Notes: generated from the letters alone by a model not told the origin. DNA of 64,000 nucleotides from JAXGTD01 sp040775095 (GCA_040775095.1 JAXGTD010000002.1:36984-100983); one strand, 5' to 3'; positions 38,431 to 47,649 are shown, numbered from the stretch's first letter. Program-made: numbers and translations.

Positions 38431-39078
38431 ATGGACGAAGGGGCAAAGCGACGCTTGGTCGGGGCGGCAGTGCTGGTTGCGCTCGTGGTGATCTTCGTGC
38501 CCATGCTGCTGGACCGCCAGCAGGAGCCCGATGTCGGCGAACCCATTGCCATCCCGGAGTCGCCGGACTTCAATGCAAGCTACGACGACAATGTCATGCC
38601 GCCGGTCGGTGCGCTCGACGAAGAGCTGGTGATCCCGCCGCTGCCGGCCGCGGAGTCCCCGGAGGAATTCATAGGGACAGAGAGCGGGCCGCCACTGGAT
38701 GATGAGCAATCGATGCCTGCCCCGGCGCGTCAGCCGGCGGCGGCGTCGGTGGCCGCGCCCGCGCCCGCGCCCGCCCCCGGCCCTTCGAAGCCGCCGGCGC
38801 GGGTACCGACCACGACCGGCCCCAAGCCGGTTCCGCAGGGGGTGGCCGCATGGGTGGTACAGGTCGCCAGTCTTGGCTCGCCCGGGGCGGCACAAAAGCT
38901 GCAGGACGATCTGCGCGGGAGGGGGTATCCCGCCTTCGTCGAGCAGGCTCGGGTCAATGGCAAGACCTATTACCGGGTGCGCGTCGGTCCGGAGACCGAG
39001 CGCGGCCGGGCGGACGCCATCGCTGATCGGCTGAAAGACGCCAATGGCAATCGGCCGCCCATCTACAGCTACCGCTGA
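38431..39078 (+). CDS. dedD: SPOR-domain cell-division protein DedD
   Basis: Single-pass inner-membrane protein of 215 aa. Residues 1-10 are cytoplasmic and residues 10-27 form the membrane helix (LVGAAVLVALVVIFVPMLL). A Pro/Ala/Glu-rich periplasmic linker follows to about 135, and then a C-terminal SPOR domain (WVVQVASLGSPGAAQKLQDDL to the end). SPOR binds denuded septal glycan and brings the protein to the division site. The folC-dedD-cvpA-purF order is the classical one, supporting the name. An Ala-Pro run in the linker (AAPAPAPAPG) is of low complexity. Confidence 0.92.
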   Translation: MDEGAKRRLVGAAVLVALVVIFVPMLLDRQQEPDVGEPIAIPESPDFNASYDDNVMPPVGALDEELVIPPLPAAESPEEFIGTESGPPLDDEQSMPAPARQPAAASVAAPAPAPAPGPSKPPARVPTTTGPKPVPQGVAAWVVQVASLGSPGAAQKLQDDLRGRGYPAFVEQARVNGKTYYRVRVGPETERGRADAIADRLKDANGNRPPIYSYR

Positions 39079-39128
39079 CGTCCAGATCGGTCTCCCCGGT
39101 TCTCGATGCGACATAGGCAGGCAACCCA

Positions 39129-39632
39129 ATGGACAAGAGCTTGATCTGGGTGGATTTCGCGATCATTGGCCTGATTACGTTGTCGGCCCTGATCGGTCTG
39201 GCACGCGGGTTGATCCGTGAGGTGATCTCGCTGGCGGTCTGGGTCGTTGCGCTGGCCGTGGCCTGGCTGTTCTATCAACCGGTCGCCGAGGCGCTGACGC
39301 CATGGATCTCCACCCCCTCCGTTCGCCTCGGGGTGGCGGTGCTGACCCTGGTTTTTGGTGTTCTGGTGCTGGGCGCGTTTCTGGGCTACCTGCTGACCAC
39401 GCTGGTGGAGAAGACGGGCCTTACCGGTACCGATCGGCTTCTGGGGTTCGTGTTCGGTGCCGCGCGTGGGGCCGTGCTGGTCTCCGCGATCGTGTTCCTG
39501 GCGGCGCTGACGCCTTTGACGGAGGATCCGTGGTGGAATGAGGCCACGTTGCTCGGCCATTTTCAGCTTCTCGCTGACATGATGCTGTCGATGATCCCGC
39601 CCGAGGTAACCGATCAGATCAAGGCAATCTGA
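39129..39632 (+). CDS. cvpA: CvpA family membrane protein
   Basis: Inner-membrane protein of 167 aa with four hydrophobic helices: residues about 5-25, 28-50, 65-90 and 102-125. The family segment LIGLARGLIREVISLAVWVVALAVA is visible in part (GLARGLIREVISL), as is LLGFVFGAARGAVLVSAIV. CvpA is linked to colicin V export and to envelope stress tolerance; its molecular function is unclear. It lies 50 bp after dedD and 213 bp before purF on the same strand, a conserved arrangement. Confidence 0.93.
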   Translation: MDKSLIWVDFAIIGLITLSALIGLARGLIREVISLAVWVVALAVAWLFYQPVAEALTPWISTPSVRLGVAVLTLVFGVLVLGAFLGYLLTTLVEKTGLTGTDRLLGFVFGAARGAVLVSAIVFLAALTPLTEDPWWNEATLLGHFQLLADMMLSMIPPEVTDQIKAI

Positions 39633-39845
39633 GCGCCGGCTGGTCAGGTGGCGGTGGTCGAAGACGCTCTCTTGGGAACGCGCTGGTCCACGGGATGGGA
39701 CCGGGTCGAATCGAACGGCTCCCGGGACGACAACGCGCAAAGCGAAGGTGGCGCTGCCTGAGCGAACGTTGCGCGGGCCGGCCGCGTCAGCCAGGCCCAA
39801 GCGCATCGATCCGGCGTTCAGGTCCCACCTGCATCGAGGTATACC

Positions 39846-41360
39846 ATGTGCGGCATCGTCGCAATCGTCGGTAAGTATCCCGTCAATCAGTCACTTTACG
39901 ACGCCCTGCTGGTGCTCCAGCACCGCGGCCAGGATGCTGCCGGTATCGTCACCAGCGCCAATGAAAAGCTGTACATGCGCAAGGACAATGGCCTCACCAG
40001 GGATGTCTTCCGCACACGCCACATGCTTCAACTCCGGGGGAACATGGGTGTCGGGCATGTCCGTTACCCGACCGCGGGGGCATCGAGCTCGGCAGAGGCG
40101 CAACCGTTTTATGTCAACTCCCCCTACGGCATCGTGCTGGCCCACAATGGGAATCTGACCAACGCCGAGGAGCTCAAGCGCCAGGTCTTTCTGGACGATT
40201 TGCGCCACATCAATACGGAATCGGACTCCGAGATCCTGCTTAACGTCTTCGCGCACGAGCTGCAGGCCCAGAACAAGCTGCGGATCGATGAGCAGGACAT
40301 CTTCCTGGCCGTGGAGGGGGTGCACCGCCGGTGCCGCGGTGGTTATGCGGCCGTGGCAATGATCCCCGGCTTTGGCGTCGTCGGCTTCCGTGACCCTCAC
40401 GGGATCCGGCCGGTGGTCTATGGTCGCCGCGAGACCGATGCCGGCACCGAATACATGATCGCCTCGGAGAGCGTTGCGTTCGACACGATCGGCTTCGAGC
40501 TGATCTCTGACATCGCGCCGGGCGAGGCCGTGTTCATCAGTGTCGATGGCGAGCTCTACAGCAAACAGTGCGCCCCGCAGCCGGTGCTCTCGCCCTGCAT
40601 CTTCGAGTTCGTCTACTTCGCCCGGCCCGATTCCATTATCGACAACATCTCGGTGCACAAGGCGCGCTCGCGCATGGGACGCAAGCTGGCGGCCAAAATC
40701 AAGCGAGACTGGGCCGGGCACGATATCGATGTCGTCATCCCGGTGCCCGACACGAGCCGCACGGCGGCGTTGCAGCTCGCCAACACGCTCGGTATCCCCT
40801 ATGCCGAGGGGTTTATCAAGAATCGCTACATTGGCCGGACCTTTATCATGCCCGGTCAGAAGGTGCGCAAGAAGTCCGTGCGTCAGAAACTCAACGCGAT
40901 CGAGCTGGAATTCAGAAAGAAGAGCGTGTTATTGGTAGACGACTCGATCGTTCGTGGCACGACGTCGCAGCAGATCATTCAGATGGCCCGAGACGCCGGG
41001 GCGCGCCACGTCTATTTCGCGTCCGCGGCACCGCCGGTGCGGCATCCAAACGTCTATGGCATCGACATGCCCGCGGCCAGCGAGCTGATCGCCCACGGCC
41101 GCACCGAGGCGCAGATCGAGCGCGAGCTTGGCTGCGATCGCCTGATCTTCCAGGATCTCGATGACCTGATCGACGCGGTACAGAAAAAGGGCAAGAGTCT
41201 GGTCGATCGTTTCGATACATCCGTCTTCGACGGCGTCTATGTCACCGGCGACGTCACATCGGAGTACCTCGATGCACTCGAGCGGGCCCGTAGCGATCAG
41301 GCCAAGGAGTCGCGTTCCCTGGGAAATGGAACCGTTATGGAGTTGCACAACAATGCGTGA
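39846..41360 (+). CDS. purF: amidophosphoribosyltransferase
   Basis: First committed step of purine synthesis, making phosphoribosylamine from PRPP and glutamine; 504 aa. The N-terminal nucleophile Cys2 follows the initiator Met (MCGIVAIVG), with [19 protein letters not shown] and AHNGNLTN in the glutaminase domain. The PRPP motif [14 protein letters not shown] lies in the C-terminal phosphoribosyltransferase domain. No cleavable propeptide and no Fe-S cysteine set is seen, so it is of the E. coli type. The 213 bases upstream may hold a regulatory site, but I could not identify a PurR box. metZ follows after 15 bp. Confidence 0.98.
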   Translation: MCGIVAIVGKYPVNQSLYDALLVLQHRGQDAAGIVTSANEKLYMRKDNGLTRDVFRTRHMLQLRGNMGVGHVRYPTAGASSSAEAQPFYVNSPYGIVLAHNGNLTNAEELKRQVFLDDLRHINTESDSEILLNVFAHELQAQNKLRIDEQDIFLAVEGVHRRCRGGYAAVAMIPGFGVVGFRDPHGIRPVVYGRRETDAGTEYMIASESVAFDTIGFELISDIAPGEAVFISVDGELYSKQCAPQPVLSPCIFEFVYFARPDSIIDNISVHKARSRMGRKLAAKIKRDWAGHDIDVVIPVPDTSRTAALQLANTLGIPYAEGFIKNRYIGRTFIMPGQKVRKKSVRQKLNAIELEFRKKSVLLVDDSIVRGTTSQQIIQMARDAGARHVYFASAAPPVRHPNVYGIDMPAASELIAHGRTEAQIERELGCDRLIFQDLDDLIDAVQKKGKSLVDRFDTSVFDGVYVTGDVTSEYLDALERARSDQAKESRSLGNGTVMELHNNA

Positions 41361-41375
41361 GCCGCGGGGGATGCA

Positions 41376-42563
41376 GTGACCGACGAGCAGGCCGATTTCG
41401 CCACCCGCGCCGTTCGCACGGGTCACCACCGCACCGGGGAGGGTGAGCATAGCGAGGCGATCTTTGCCACCTCCAGCTATGTGTTCGTGAGCGCGGCCGA
41501 GGCCGCGGCGCGTTTTGCCGGTGATTCCCCGGGCAATATCTACTCGCGCTTCACAAATCCCACGGTGCGGGCGTTCGAGGAACGGCTGGCCTCGCTGGAG
41601 GGCGGCGCGGCCTGCGTGGCCACCGCCTCCGGCATGTCGGCGATCCTCGCGACCTGCATGGGCCTGCTCAAGGCGGGGGATCACATCGTCTCGTCGCGAA
41701 GCGTGTTCGGCAGCACCACGATGCTGTTCGACAAGTACCTGGCGCGCTTTGGCGTCACGACCGACTACGTGCCATTGGACGACCTCGATGCCTGGGCCGC
41801 GGCGATCCGGCCAAACACGCGGCTGCTGTTCCTGGAGACGCCATCCAACCCGCTTGCCGAGATGGCCCGGATCGCTCCCTTGGCAGAGCTGGCCCACGCC
41901 AACGGCTGCCTGCTGGCCGTCGATAACTGCTTTTCCACGCCGGCACTGCAGCAGCCGCTCGCGCATGGCGCGGATCTGGTGATCCACTCCGCGACCAAGT
42001 ATCTGGACGGGCAGGGGCGCTGTGTTGGCGGCGCCGTGGTTGGGGACGCCAAGATGGTTGGCGAAGAGGTGTTCGGTGTCATTCGCACCGCCGGTCCATC
42101 GATGAGTCCCTTCAACGCCTGGGTCTTCCTCAAAGGATTGGAGACTTTGGAGTTGCGCATGTTGGCGCATTCGGCCAACGCCCTTTCGCTGGCGCGCTGG
42201 CTCGCGGCGCACCCCAGGGTCGAGCGAGTGCACTATCCGGGTCTCGCGCAGCACCCGCAGCACCGGCTGGTGGGCGAAGGCGCCCAGCAGCGCACGGGCG
42301 GGGGCATTTGCTCTTTCGAGGTCGCGGGGGGGCGGGCCGCGGCCTGGCAGGTCATCGACCACACGCGGATGCTCTCCATCACCGCGAACCTCGGCGATAC
42401 CAAGACCACCATTACGCATCCGGCCACCACGACCCATGGCCGCCTCACTCCAGAGGCGCGGGCCGCCGCCGGTATCGGTGACGGGCTCATCCGCGTCGCC
42501 GTCGGGCTTGAGTCGAGCGCGGATATCGAGGCCGACCTCGCCAACGGCCTGGACAGGCTCTGA
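41376..42563 (+). CDS. metZ: O-succinylhomoserine sulfhydrylase
   Basis: PLP enzyme of the Cys/Met metabolism family that makes homocysteine from O-succinylhomoserine and sulfide; 395 aa. The PLP lysine is Lys208 in HSATKYLDGQG. Other landmarks are YSRFTNPTVRAFEERLASLEG in part, ATASGMSAI, FLETPSNPL, VDNCFSTPALQQPL and LGDTKTTITHPATTTH. It starts at a GTG with a G-rich ribosome site and lies 15 bp after purF. The purF-metZ pairing is the pseudomonad-like arrangement and points to MetZ in preference to the related cystathionine enzymes. Confidence 0.93.
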   Translation: MTDEQADFATRAVRTGHHRTGEGEHSEAIFATSSYVFVSAAEAAARFAGDSPGNIYSRFTNPTVRAFEERLASLEGGAACVATASGMSAILATCMGLLKAGDHIVSSRSVFGSTTMLFDKYLARFGVTTDYVPLDDLDAWAAAIRPNTRLLFLETPSNPLAEMARIAPLAELAHANGCLLAVDNCFSTPALQQPLAHGADLVIHSATKYLDGQGRCVGGAVVGDAKMVGEEVFGVIRTAGPSMSPFNAWVFLKGLETLELRMLAHSANALSLARWLAAHPRVERVHYPGLAQHPQHRLVGEGAQQRTGGGICSFEVAGGRAAAWQVIDHTRMLSITANLGDTKTTITHPATTTHGRLTPEARAAAGIGDGLIRVAVGLESSADIEADLANGLDRL

Positions 42564-42754
42564 GCGCCGGGGCCATGCGCCGGCGCCTGGACGGCGCCGG
42601 ACGCGAAGCCGAGCGCGTGCTCTCTGACCGAGAGGGGCAGCGCGGGGGCACCGGGCCCGGATTTGCCGGGGATGGGTGTTCGCCCGGCCAATGACCGCCG
42701 CGGCGGCGCGCGGGCGGGCGCGCGAGCCCTGGATGCGACAGGACGGAGCGACCG

Positions 42755-43348
42755 ATGAGCGCTGATAGCCCCGTGACCGAGAGCCCGCTCCAAACGCCCC
42801 GTGCAACGGCATGGCAGGTGGTGACGGGACCACCGTCTTCCGGCAAGACGTCCCTGATCGCGGCGCTCGAGGCGATGGGTCACAGGGTGGTCGCGGAAAC
42901 GGCGCGCGCGCACATCGCGCGGCTGGATCGGACGGCGGCGGAGATCGCCGCGGATCGGGGCCTGCAGGCCGAGATGCAGCAGAGCATCGCGCGGCTGCAG
43001 CATGCCGTTGAGCTGGGGCTCGACACCGAGCGCACCCTGTTCCTGGATCGCGCGCTACCGGACAGCCTGGCCTATTTTCGTGCCCTCGGCCTGCCGGAGC
43101 GCGACCTACTCGAGCGCAGCCGCACCTTCCGCTACGCGCGGGTGTTCGTGTTGGAGCCGCTGCAGTTGCGCCGCGACGGGCTGCGATTCGAAGACCAGGA
43201 ACAGGCCCAGGCGCTGTCGCGGCGTCTGGTCGCGGCCTACCGGGAGCTCGACTACGAGCTGGTGAGTGTGCCGGCGTTTACCGGACGGACGGTGGCCGAG
43301 GCCGTCGAGGCCCGGCTCGCGTTCATCCTTGCCCGAACGGTGCCCTGA
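42755..43348 (+). CDS. P-loop NTPase, AAA_28/NadR-kinase-like
   Basis: A 197-residue protein with a Walker A GPPSSGKTS at residues 25-33. An acidic/Arg segment (AETARAHIARLD) is typical of AAA_28/Ttd14 and NadR ribosylnicotinamide-kinase-like proteins. A Walker-B-like FLDRALPDSLAYFRALG and the basic lid LEPLQLRRDGLRFEDQEQA follow. These proteins phosphorylate small substrates or act as molecular switches; the substrate is unknown here. It stands alone between metZ (191 bp) and the convergent parA-like gene (43 bp). No HTH is present, so it is not a full NadR. Confidence 0.75.
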   Translation: MSADSPVTESPLQTPRATAWQVVTGPPSSGKTSLIAALEAMGHRVVAETARAHIARLDRTAAEIAADRGLQAEMQQSIARLQHAVELGLDTERTLFLDRALPDSLAYFRALGLPERDLLERSRTFRYARVFVLEPLQLRRDGLRFEDQEQAQALSRRLVAAYRELDYELVSVPAFTGRTVAEAVEARLAFILARTVP

Positions 43349-43391
43349 TGCGTGCTCCAGCCGGCCCGTTACCCGCCGGACCGCGGTTGCG

Positions 43392-44135
43392 TCAGAGCCG
43401 GGCCTCGACCTCTGCCCACAGGGCCCGAAAAGCGGTGGCCGCGGCGTTGGATGGGGCATAGGCCGGCAACGGCATCCGGTGTATACCCATGCGCTCGACA
43501 TCCGACGCGTACGGAATGCTGGCCGTCAACAGGCTCGGGTAGCGCTCCGGCAGATGCTCCATGATGTCGCGATGAAGCGGCTTGGCACGGTCCGCCATCG
43601 AGAAAAATGGCGCCAGTCGCAGCTTGCCGTGGGGCCGCTCTTTGTCGAGAAATTCGCTGAGCTGATCGAGTGTCCGCACCGAGAGTGTCGTCGGGATGAC
43701 GGGCACCAGCAACAGGTCGGCGGCCCGGAACACGTTCTCGGACATCAGCGAGATGCTTGGGGGACAGTCGAGGAAGACTCGGTCGTACTCGCTGGCCAGC
43801 GGTTTGAGTAGCCGTGCGAGCTGCTTGGTGGGCTGCTTGCCGTCTTCGAGGAGGATATCCATGTTGCGATACGAGAAGTCGGCCGGCAGCAGATCGAGCC
43901 CCTCGAAGTCCGTGCCCTTGACGACGTCGTCAAGCTCGCGCTTGCCCCGCAGCAGGGCGCGGCCGCCGCCCTTCACCTTGGGTTTCACGCGGAAGTAATA
44001 GGTAGCCGCCCCTTGTGGGTCGAGGTCCCAGACCAGGGTCCGGTGACCGGCATTGGCGGCCAGATAGGCCATGTTGACGGTACTCGAGGTCTTGCCAACG
44101 CCACCCTTGATGCTATAGACACCGATGATCTTCAC
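43392..44135 (-). CDS. orphan ParA/MinD-type ATPase
   Basis: A 247-aa deviant-Walker ATPase of the ParA family. The signature is YSIKGGVGKTSSTVN (both lysines present), followed by WDLDPQGAATYYF, LLPADFSYRNMD, the Walker B FLDCPPSISLMSENV, and VIPTTLSVRTL. No parB-like gene or parS site is near, so chromosome segregation is unlikely. Its ATG overlaps the stop of the upstream CYTH/CHAD gene by four bases, so the two are translationally coupled. Orphan ParA proteins commonly space out cellular cargo along the nucleoid. Here the partner's CHAD domain suggests polyphosphate granules as cargo, which is inference. Confidence 0.85.
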   Translation of the reverse strand: MKIIGVYSIKGGVGKTSSTVNMAYLAANAGHRTLVWDLDPQGAATYYFRVKPKVKGGGRALLRGKRELDDVVKGTDFEGLDLLPADFSYRNMDILLEDGKQPTKQLARLLKPLASEYDRVFLDCPPSISLMSENVFRAADLLLVPVIPTTLSVRTLDQLSEFLDKERPHGKLRLAPFFSMADRAKPLHRDIMEHLPERYPSLLTASIPYASDVERMGIHRMPLPAYAPSNAAATAFRALWAEVEARL

Positions 44136-45826
44136 TCGCCGCTCCCCTGCAACCCGGTGGATGGGATCGCCGCGCGTTTGGGCTCTGGACGGAAGCAGCT
44201 CCGGAACAGGGCATTGGACTGCGCGTCGTCGAAGCGGGCGAAGATACCGGAAAAGTCTCTCCTCGCCTGCTGCTGGGCCTCGAGCATGTGCCCGATCAGT
44301 GCACCCATCGCCAGCAACGTATCGATCTGCGCCATGCCCTCTTGCTGCATCTGCGTCGCCGTCGCACGCAGATGTTGTGCCTGGACGGCCAGATCCTGGA
44401 ATCCGCCCAGGTTGTCGAGCAGACGCTTGGTCTGCCTGGTCAGGCGGTCGATGGCGTCTCCAGGGTAGAGGCTCTGGAAGAATTCCATCAGGTAGCGCAG
44501 CTTCTTGCAGCTCTTGCGCAGCTCGTGCAACTCCGTGGCCGGGGAGTCATCGGTGATGGCGCGACCCTCGTTGCGTACCTGTCGGTACAGTCGCCAGATG
44601 CGCACATCGGCCACCGCCTTGATCGAGCGCGCCGCGTTACAGGCCTCCGGCTCCCCCGCTACCGGTGCTTCGAGATAGGCCCGCCAGTCGTGCAGCAGGG
44701 CCTGCATGCGTGCCCCGCCCAGCTGCGCCGCGAGTTTGGTCTGTTCGTCATCGTAGTGTGCCAGCATGAACGTCTTGAGCGGCTCGAGGCCGTCCTGCAT
44801 CGCGACCGGAATGCTGGCACGCAGGTTTGGGAATTCCAGCAGGTAGACGTCCAGGTCCCGCACGGGACCAGTGATCTGCTGCAGCCACGCGAATCGCTCC
44901 TTGTAGAGGGCGACGACCTCCGGTGGCAGCACGTCTTTGATCTGCCCCAGCGCGGAACGAGTGCGTCGGGTGGCAACGCGCAGGTCGTGCAGGAACTCGG
45001 TGTCCAGGTTCGCGCGGGCACCCTCTACATTGGCCTCGAGGGTATCGAGCAGTCCGAGCAGGATCGATTTGGTGGCGGCGTCGGCGCGCTCTTCCCGATC
45101 GAGGCTGTAGTTGAGTTTCGACGAATAACCACAGGGTTGCAGGCCCGATGTGTCCAGCGCCTCGATCAGAAGCGGTGTCTGTGCCGGCTCCAGCCCCAGA
45201 TCGTGCTCGATGAAGCGCAACGCCTCCTCGTATTGCCTCTCGTAGCCGCGTACCGGGAGAAGGCGCAGGCGCGAGCGCAGCCGACCCTCCTGCCCGTTCG
45301 ACGGGGCGTGAAAGCGATTGCTGTCGATGACGATCCGCGCGACGGTCTTCTCGTCCTCGTTGAGCATGCGCAGGGTCGTTGTGACGGTGTGCACCGCCAC
45401 CATGGGCAGCAGGCGGCGCACGCCGAGCAGCGGCTCGAGGCGCTCGCGCAGTGAACCCGGTGGGAGCTCCCGGGCGAAGCCGGGGATCGACGTGATGGGC
45501 TCTCGAAGCTCTGGTCTACCCGTGTCGCGCAGCGCCCGCCACACGAGCAGGCCGCACCCCGGCGCTGTTGCCTCCGGCTCCGCTGCCGCGAGTCCCCGTG
45601 GCCCGTGCGTTGGATTGAGACCGTTGGCGAGGTCCTGGTGATCCTCTTTGCGCTCCTCCAAGGTCCCGCCATCGCAATACAGGCCCCAGTCGAAGCTGTC
45701 GTAATAACGCCGCACGGAAGGGACCGGCTCGTCCATGTCGCAGCCGTAGCGGCTACGGATGTCCCGGATGATCTGCTCGCCGTCGACATCCTCGGAAATT
45801 AGGTAGTCCCTCGTATCTTGGTTCAT
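44132..45826 (-). CDS. CYTH-like/CHAD domain protein
   Basis: A 564-residue protein. The N-terminal part (about 1-240) resembles CYTH/triphosphate tunnel proteins (RRYYDSFDWGLY, then RLRSRLRLLPVRGYERQY), but I see no ExExK catalytic signature. It may be degenerate. The C-terminal half (about 265-540) is a CHAD domain: helical, with conserved basic and histidine residues in FLHDLRVATRRTRSAL, GPVRDLDVYL and ELHELRKSCKKLRYLMEFF. CHAD domains bind inorganic polyphosphate and target proteins to polyphosphate granules. It is the first gene of a two-gene operon with the ParA-type ATPase and is divergent from terB across 359 bp. Confidence 0.85.
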   Translation of the reverse strand: MNQDTRDYLISEDVDGEQIIRDIRSRYGCDMDEPVPSVRRYYDSFDWGLYCDGGTLEERKEDHQDLANGLNPTHGPRGLAAAEPEATAPGCGLLVWRALRDTGRPELREPITSIPGFARELPPGSLRERLEPLLGVRRLLPMVAVHTVTTTLRMLNEDEKTVARIVIDSNRFHAPSNGQEGRLRSRLRLLPVRGYERQYEEALRFIEHDLGLEPAQTPLLIEALDTSGLQPCGYSSKLNYSLDREERADAATKSILLGLLDTLEANVEGARANLDTEFLHDLRVATRRTRSALGQIKDVLPPEVVALYKERFAWLQQITGPVRDLDVYLLEFPNLRASIPVAMQDGLEPLKTFMLAHYDDEQTKLAAQLGGARMQALLHDWRAYLEAPVAGEPEACNAARSIKAVADVRIWRLYRQVRNEGRAITDDSPATELHELRKSCKKLRYLMEFFQSLYPGDAIDRLTRQTKRLLDNLGGFQDLAVQAQHLRATATQMQQEGMAQIDTLLAMGALIGHMLEAQQQARRDFSGIFARFDDAQSNALFRSCFRPEPKRAAIPSTGLQGSGE

Positions 45827-46185
45827 TGGCGGTCGTTCTCATAATCGCGCTTGCCGTTGGCACCGCGCGTTGGGCGGACGACCCACGCCATCCCGACGTG
45901 GGCGCTCGGCCGACAAGCATAGCCGGACTCTATCGGTTCGATTGTGACAGATACAGCCTCGTTCGCGAAGACCTGATGCCCGCACCAGTGTCCTGTCCTT
46001 ACAACAGATAGGCGGAAGCCGACGCGAAACGGCCACATTCCCTGGTGCCACGCATCCCCGAGGCTTGCGCGGGCACGAGGATCTGGCCACACTGGCAGCC
46101 CTATCCCGGAGGTCCGAGACCGGTGCGGGGGTAGCCCGGCGAGGATGGCGCCGTCAGTCCAAGCCATCGATTCAGGAACCGCTAC
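45827..46185. other. divergent intergenic region between CHAD gene and terB-like gene (359 bp)
   Basis: Must hold promoters for both directions. I noticed only weak -10-like sequences (for example TATGCT on the minus strand near 45918) without matching -35 elements. No gene or RNA recognised. Confidence 0.4.
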
Positions 46186-46608
46186 ATGACGAAACCCGAG
46201 CTTCGTGCCTACGCCGAGAACAGCCCCGAGGCGGTGTTGCGGATCATCACGCTCTTCATCATCAGCGATGGGGAGGTGCAAGACCGCGAATTGGAAATGC
46301 TCGATCGGCTCGGCGTGCTCGCGTCCCTTGGCGTAGACCAGGAATGCTTTGCGTCGGTCATCGATGCCTACTGTGACGACCTCATCGCCCATGCCGGTAC
46401 CGCGTTGGGTGTCGCGCTGGCCGACCCCGACTGGGTGGACAAGGTGCTGGCAGGGGTGACCGATCCGAGTCGCCGCCGTTGGGTCGCCTCGATGCTGCTG
46501 CTGGTGGCTCGATCCGATGGCTATTTCGCCGACGCCGAGCTGGCCGTGTATCGGCGCATGCTCGATCGCTGGGAGCTCGACATCGACGATCTCGCGACCG
46601 ATGACTGA
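46186..46608 (+). CDS. TerB-like helical protein
   Basis: A 140-residue acidic, all-helical protein resembling the TerB/DUF533-like fold. There are two helical repeats with acidic metal-binding-type loops, first IITLFIISDGEVQDRELEMLDRL and later MLLLVARSDGYFADAELAVYRRML. Each repeat contains the typical D-G-x-x-x-x-E pattern. TerB domains occur in tellurite-resistance and surface-associated systems and often bind divalent metal. No other ter genes are near. The start of the methyltransferase gene overlaps its end by eight bases, so they are co-translated. Confidence 0.65.
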   Translation: MTKPELRAYAENSPEAVLRIITLFIISDGEVQDRELEMLDRLGVLASLGVDQECFASVIDAYCDDLIAHAGTALGVALADPDWVDKVLAGVTDPSRRRWVASMLLLVARSDGYFADAELAVYRRMLDRWELDIDDLATDD

Positions 46609-47302
46609 GCCCTGCCAGGATGGCGCACGCGGCAACGCCCCTGGCCCTGACGCCATGCCTCCCGCGCTGGGGCCCCAAGCGTCCATCGAGGAGGCGCTGC
46701 GACGGGCCTACGACGCCCTCGCCGAAGGCTACGACGCCAACCGTGGGCTCTTCGATATGCAGCCGGTGCTCGACGATCTCTTTGGGCAGCTACCCGAACG
46801 GCCCGGCCACCTCCTCGACCTCGGGTGCGGGGCCGGAGAGCCGGTGGCCAAGGCCTTCGTCGCGCGCGGCTGGCGGGTGACCGGGGTCGACACCAGCGAG
46901 GCCATGCTGCAACTGGCGTCGCGTTACGTGCCCGAAATGCGCCGCATCCATGGCGACATGCGAGAGGTGTCGCTTGCGTCGTCGGGGCGTTTCGATGCCG
47001 TGACGGCGATCTACAGCCTGTTTCATGTGCCCCGTGTCGATCACCCCGCGCTCTTTCGGCGCATTCGCGAGTGGCTTTGTCCAGGCGGGATCTTTCTGTT
47101 CACCTACGCTACGCGCGACTATACCGGGGCCGAGTCCTTCGATGGCTGGAAGGAATTCATGGGTCAACGCCTCTATTACAGCCATACGACCCCGGAGACG
47201 CTGCTGGCCCAACTCGGCGCGGCCGGATTGCGCCCCGGCGCGCTGACCACGCGTGACATCGGTGGCGAGCGGTTCCTGTGGGTCCGCGCCGATCGGGAGT
47301 GA
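46601..47302 (+). CDS. class I SAM-dependent methyltransferase
   Basis: A 233-aa Rossmann methyltransferase. The SAM motif is LLDLGCGAGEPVAKAFVARG, followed by the acidic loop VTGVDTSEAML, HGDMREVSL (motif II) and AIYSLFHVPRVDH, then PGGIFLFTYATRD. The substrate cannot be told: the C-terminal half shows no family-specific motif. The ATG at 46601 overlaps the terB-like gene; a second ATG at 46652 is possible. The pair may act together, but no known system of a TerB-like protein and a methyltransferase comes to mind. Confidence 0.8.
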   Translation: MTEPCQDGARGNAPGPDAMPPALGPQASIEEALRRAYDALAEGYDANRGLFDMQPVLDDLFGQLPERPGHLLDLGCGAGEPVAKAFVARGWRVTGVDTSEAMLQLASRYVPEMRRIHGDMREVSLASSGRFDAVTAIYSLFHVPRVDHPALFRRIREWLCPGGIFLFTYATRDYTGAESFDGWKEFMGQRLYYSHTTPETLLAQLGAAGLRPGALTTRDIGGERFLWVRADRE

Positions 47303-47405
47303 ATTCGTCCCGACACCGCGGGTATTCGCGGGGGGAGAAGTGCCGTGGCTGGATCGCGCCCCAAAAAAGGTAGCTGGAAGAAGTCAGGGTACCCGTGCAA
47401 AGTAT

Positions 47406-47467
47406 GGATGCAGCGCCATTTTCGAGCGCGTCAGCGCATGAAAATGCAGGCGTCCGGCGACTGCGCT
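47406..47467 (-). repeat. short palindromic repeat, family 2, copy 2
   Basis: Reverse-complement match to 3059-3116. It folds into a near-perfect hairpin: CATTTTCGAGCGC (47417-47429), loop GTCA, GCGCATGAAAATG (47434-47446), with a two-base mismatch in the middle of the arms. Confidence 0.55.
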
Positions 47468-47649
47468 TCTTGAACGCCGGCTTGCAAGATCCCAGGCAAG
47501 GGGTTTTCCCGGGTCCACTTGAGTGGATCGGGGCCGCGACGGTTGCGGCTGCCGGGTTGGCCATGGTGCGGCCAGACCTCGATGACCGTCGCGAGTTGAA
47601 ACCCCGCCCATTGGCACCGAACTTGACGGATCGCCACCCAATGGTTTGA

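Noticed and set aside
40929..42833. Long minus-strand frame opposite purF and metZ
   Set aside because: It crosses two well-supported genes on the other strand and has no family features.
42755..47302. Genomic island or prophage
   Set aside because: The gene set is unusual, but there is no integrase, tRNA, attachment repeat or visible base-composition change at the borders.
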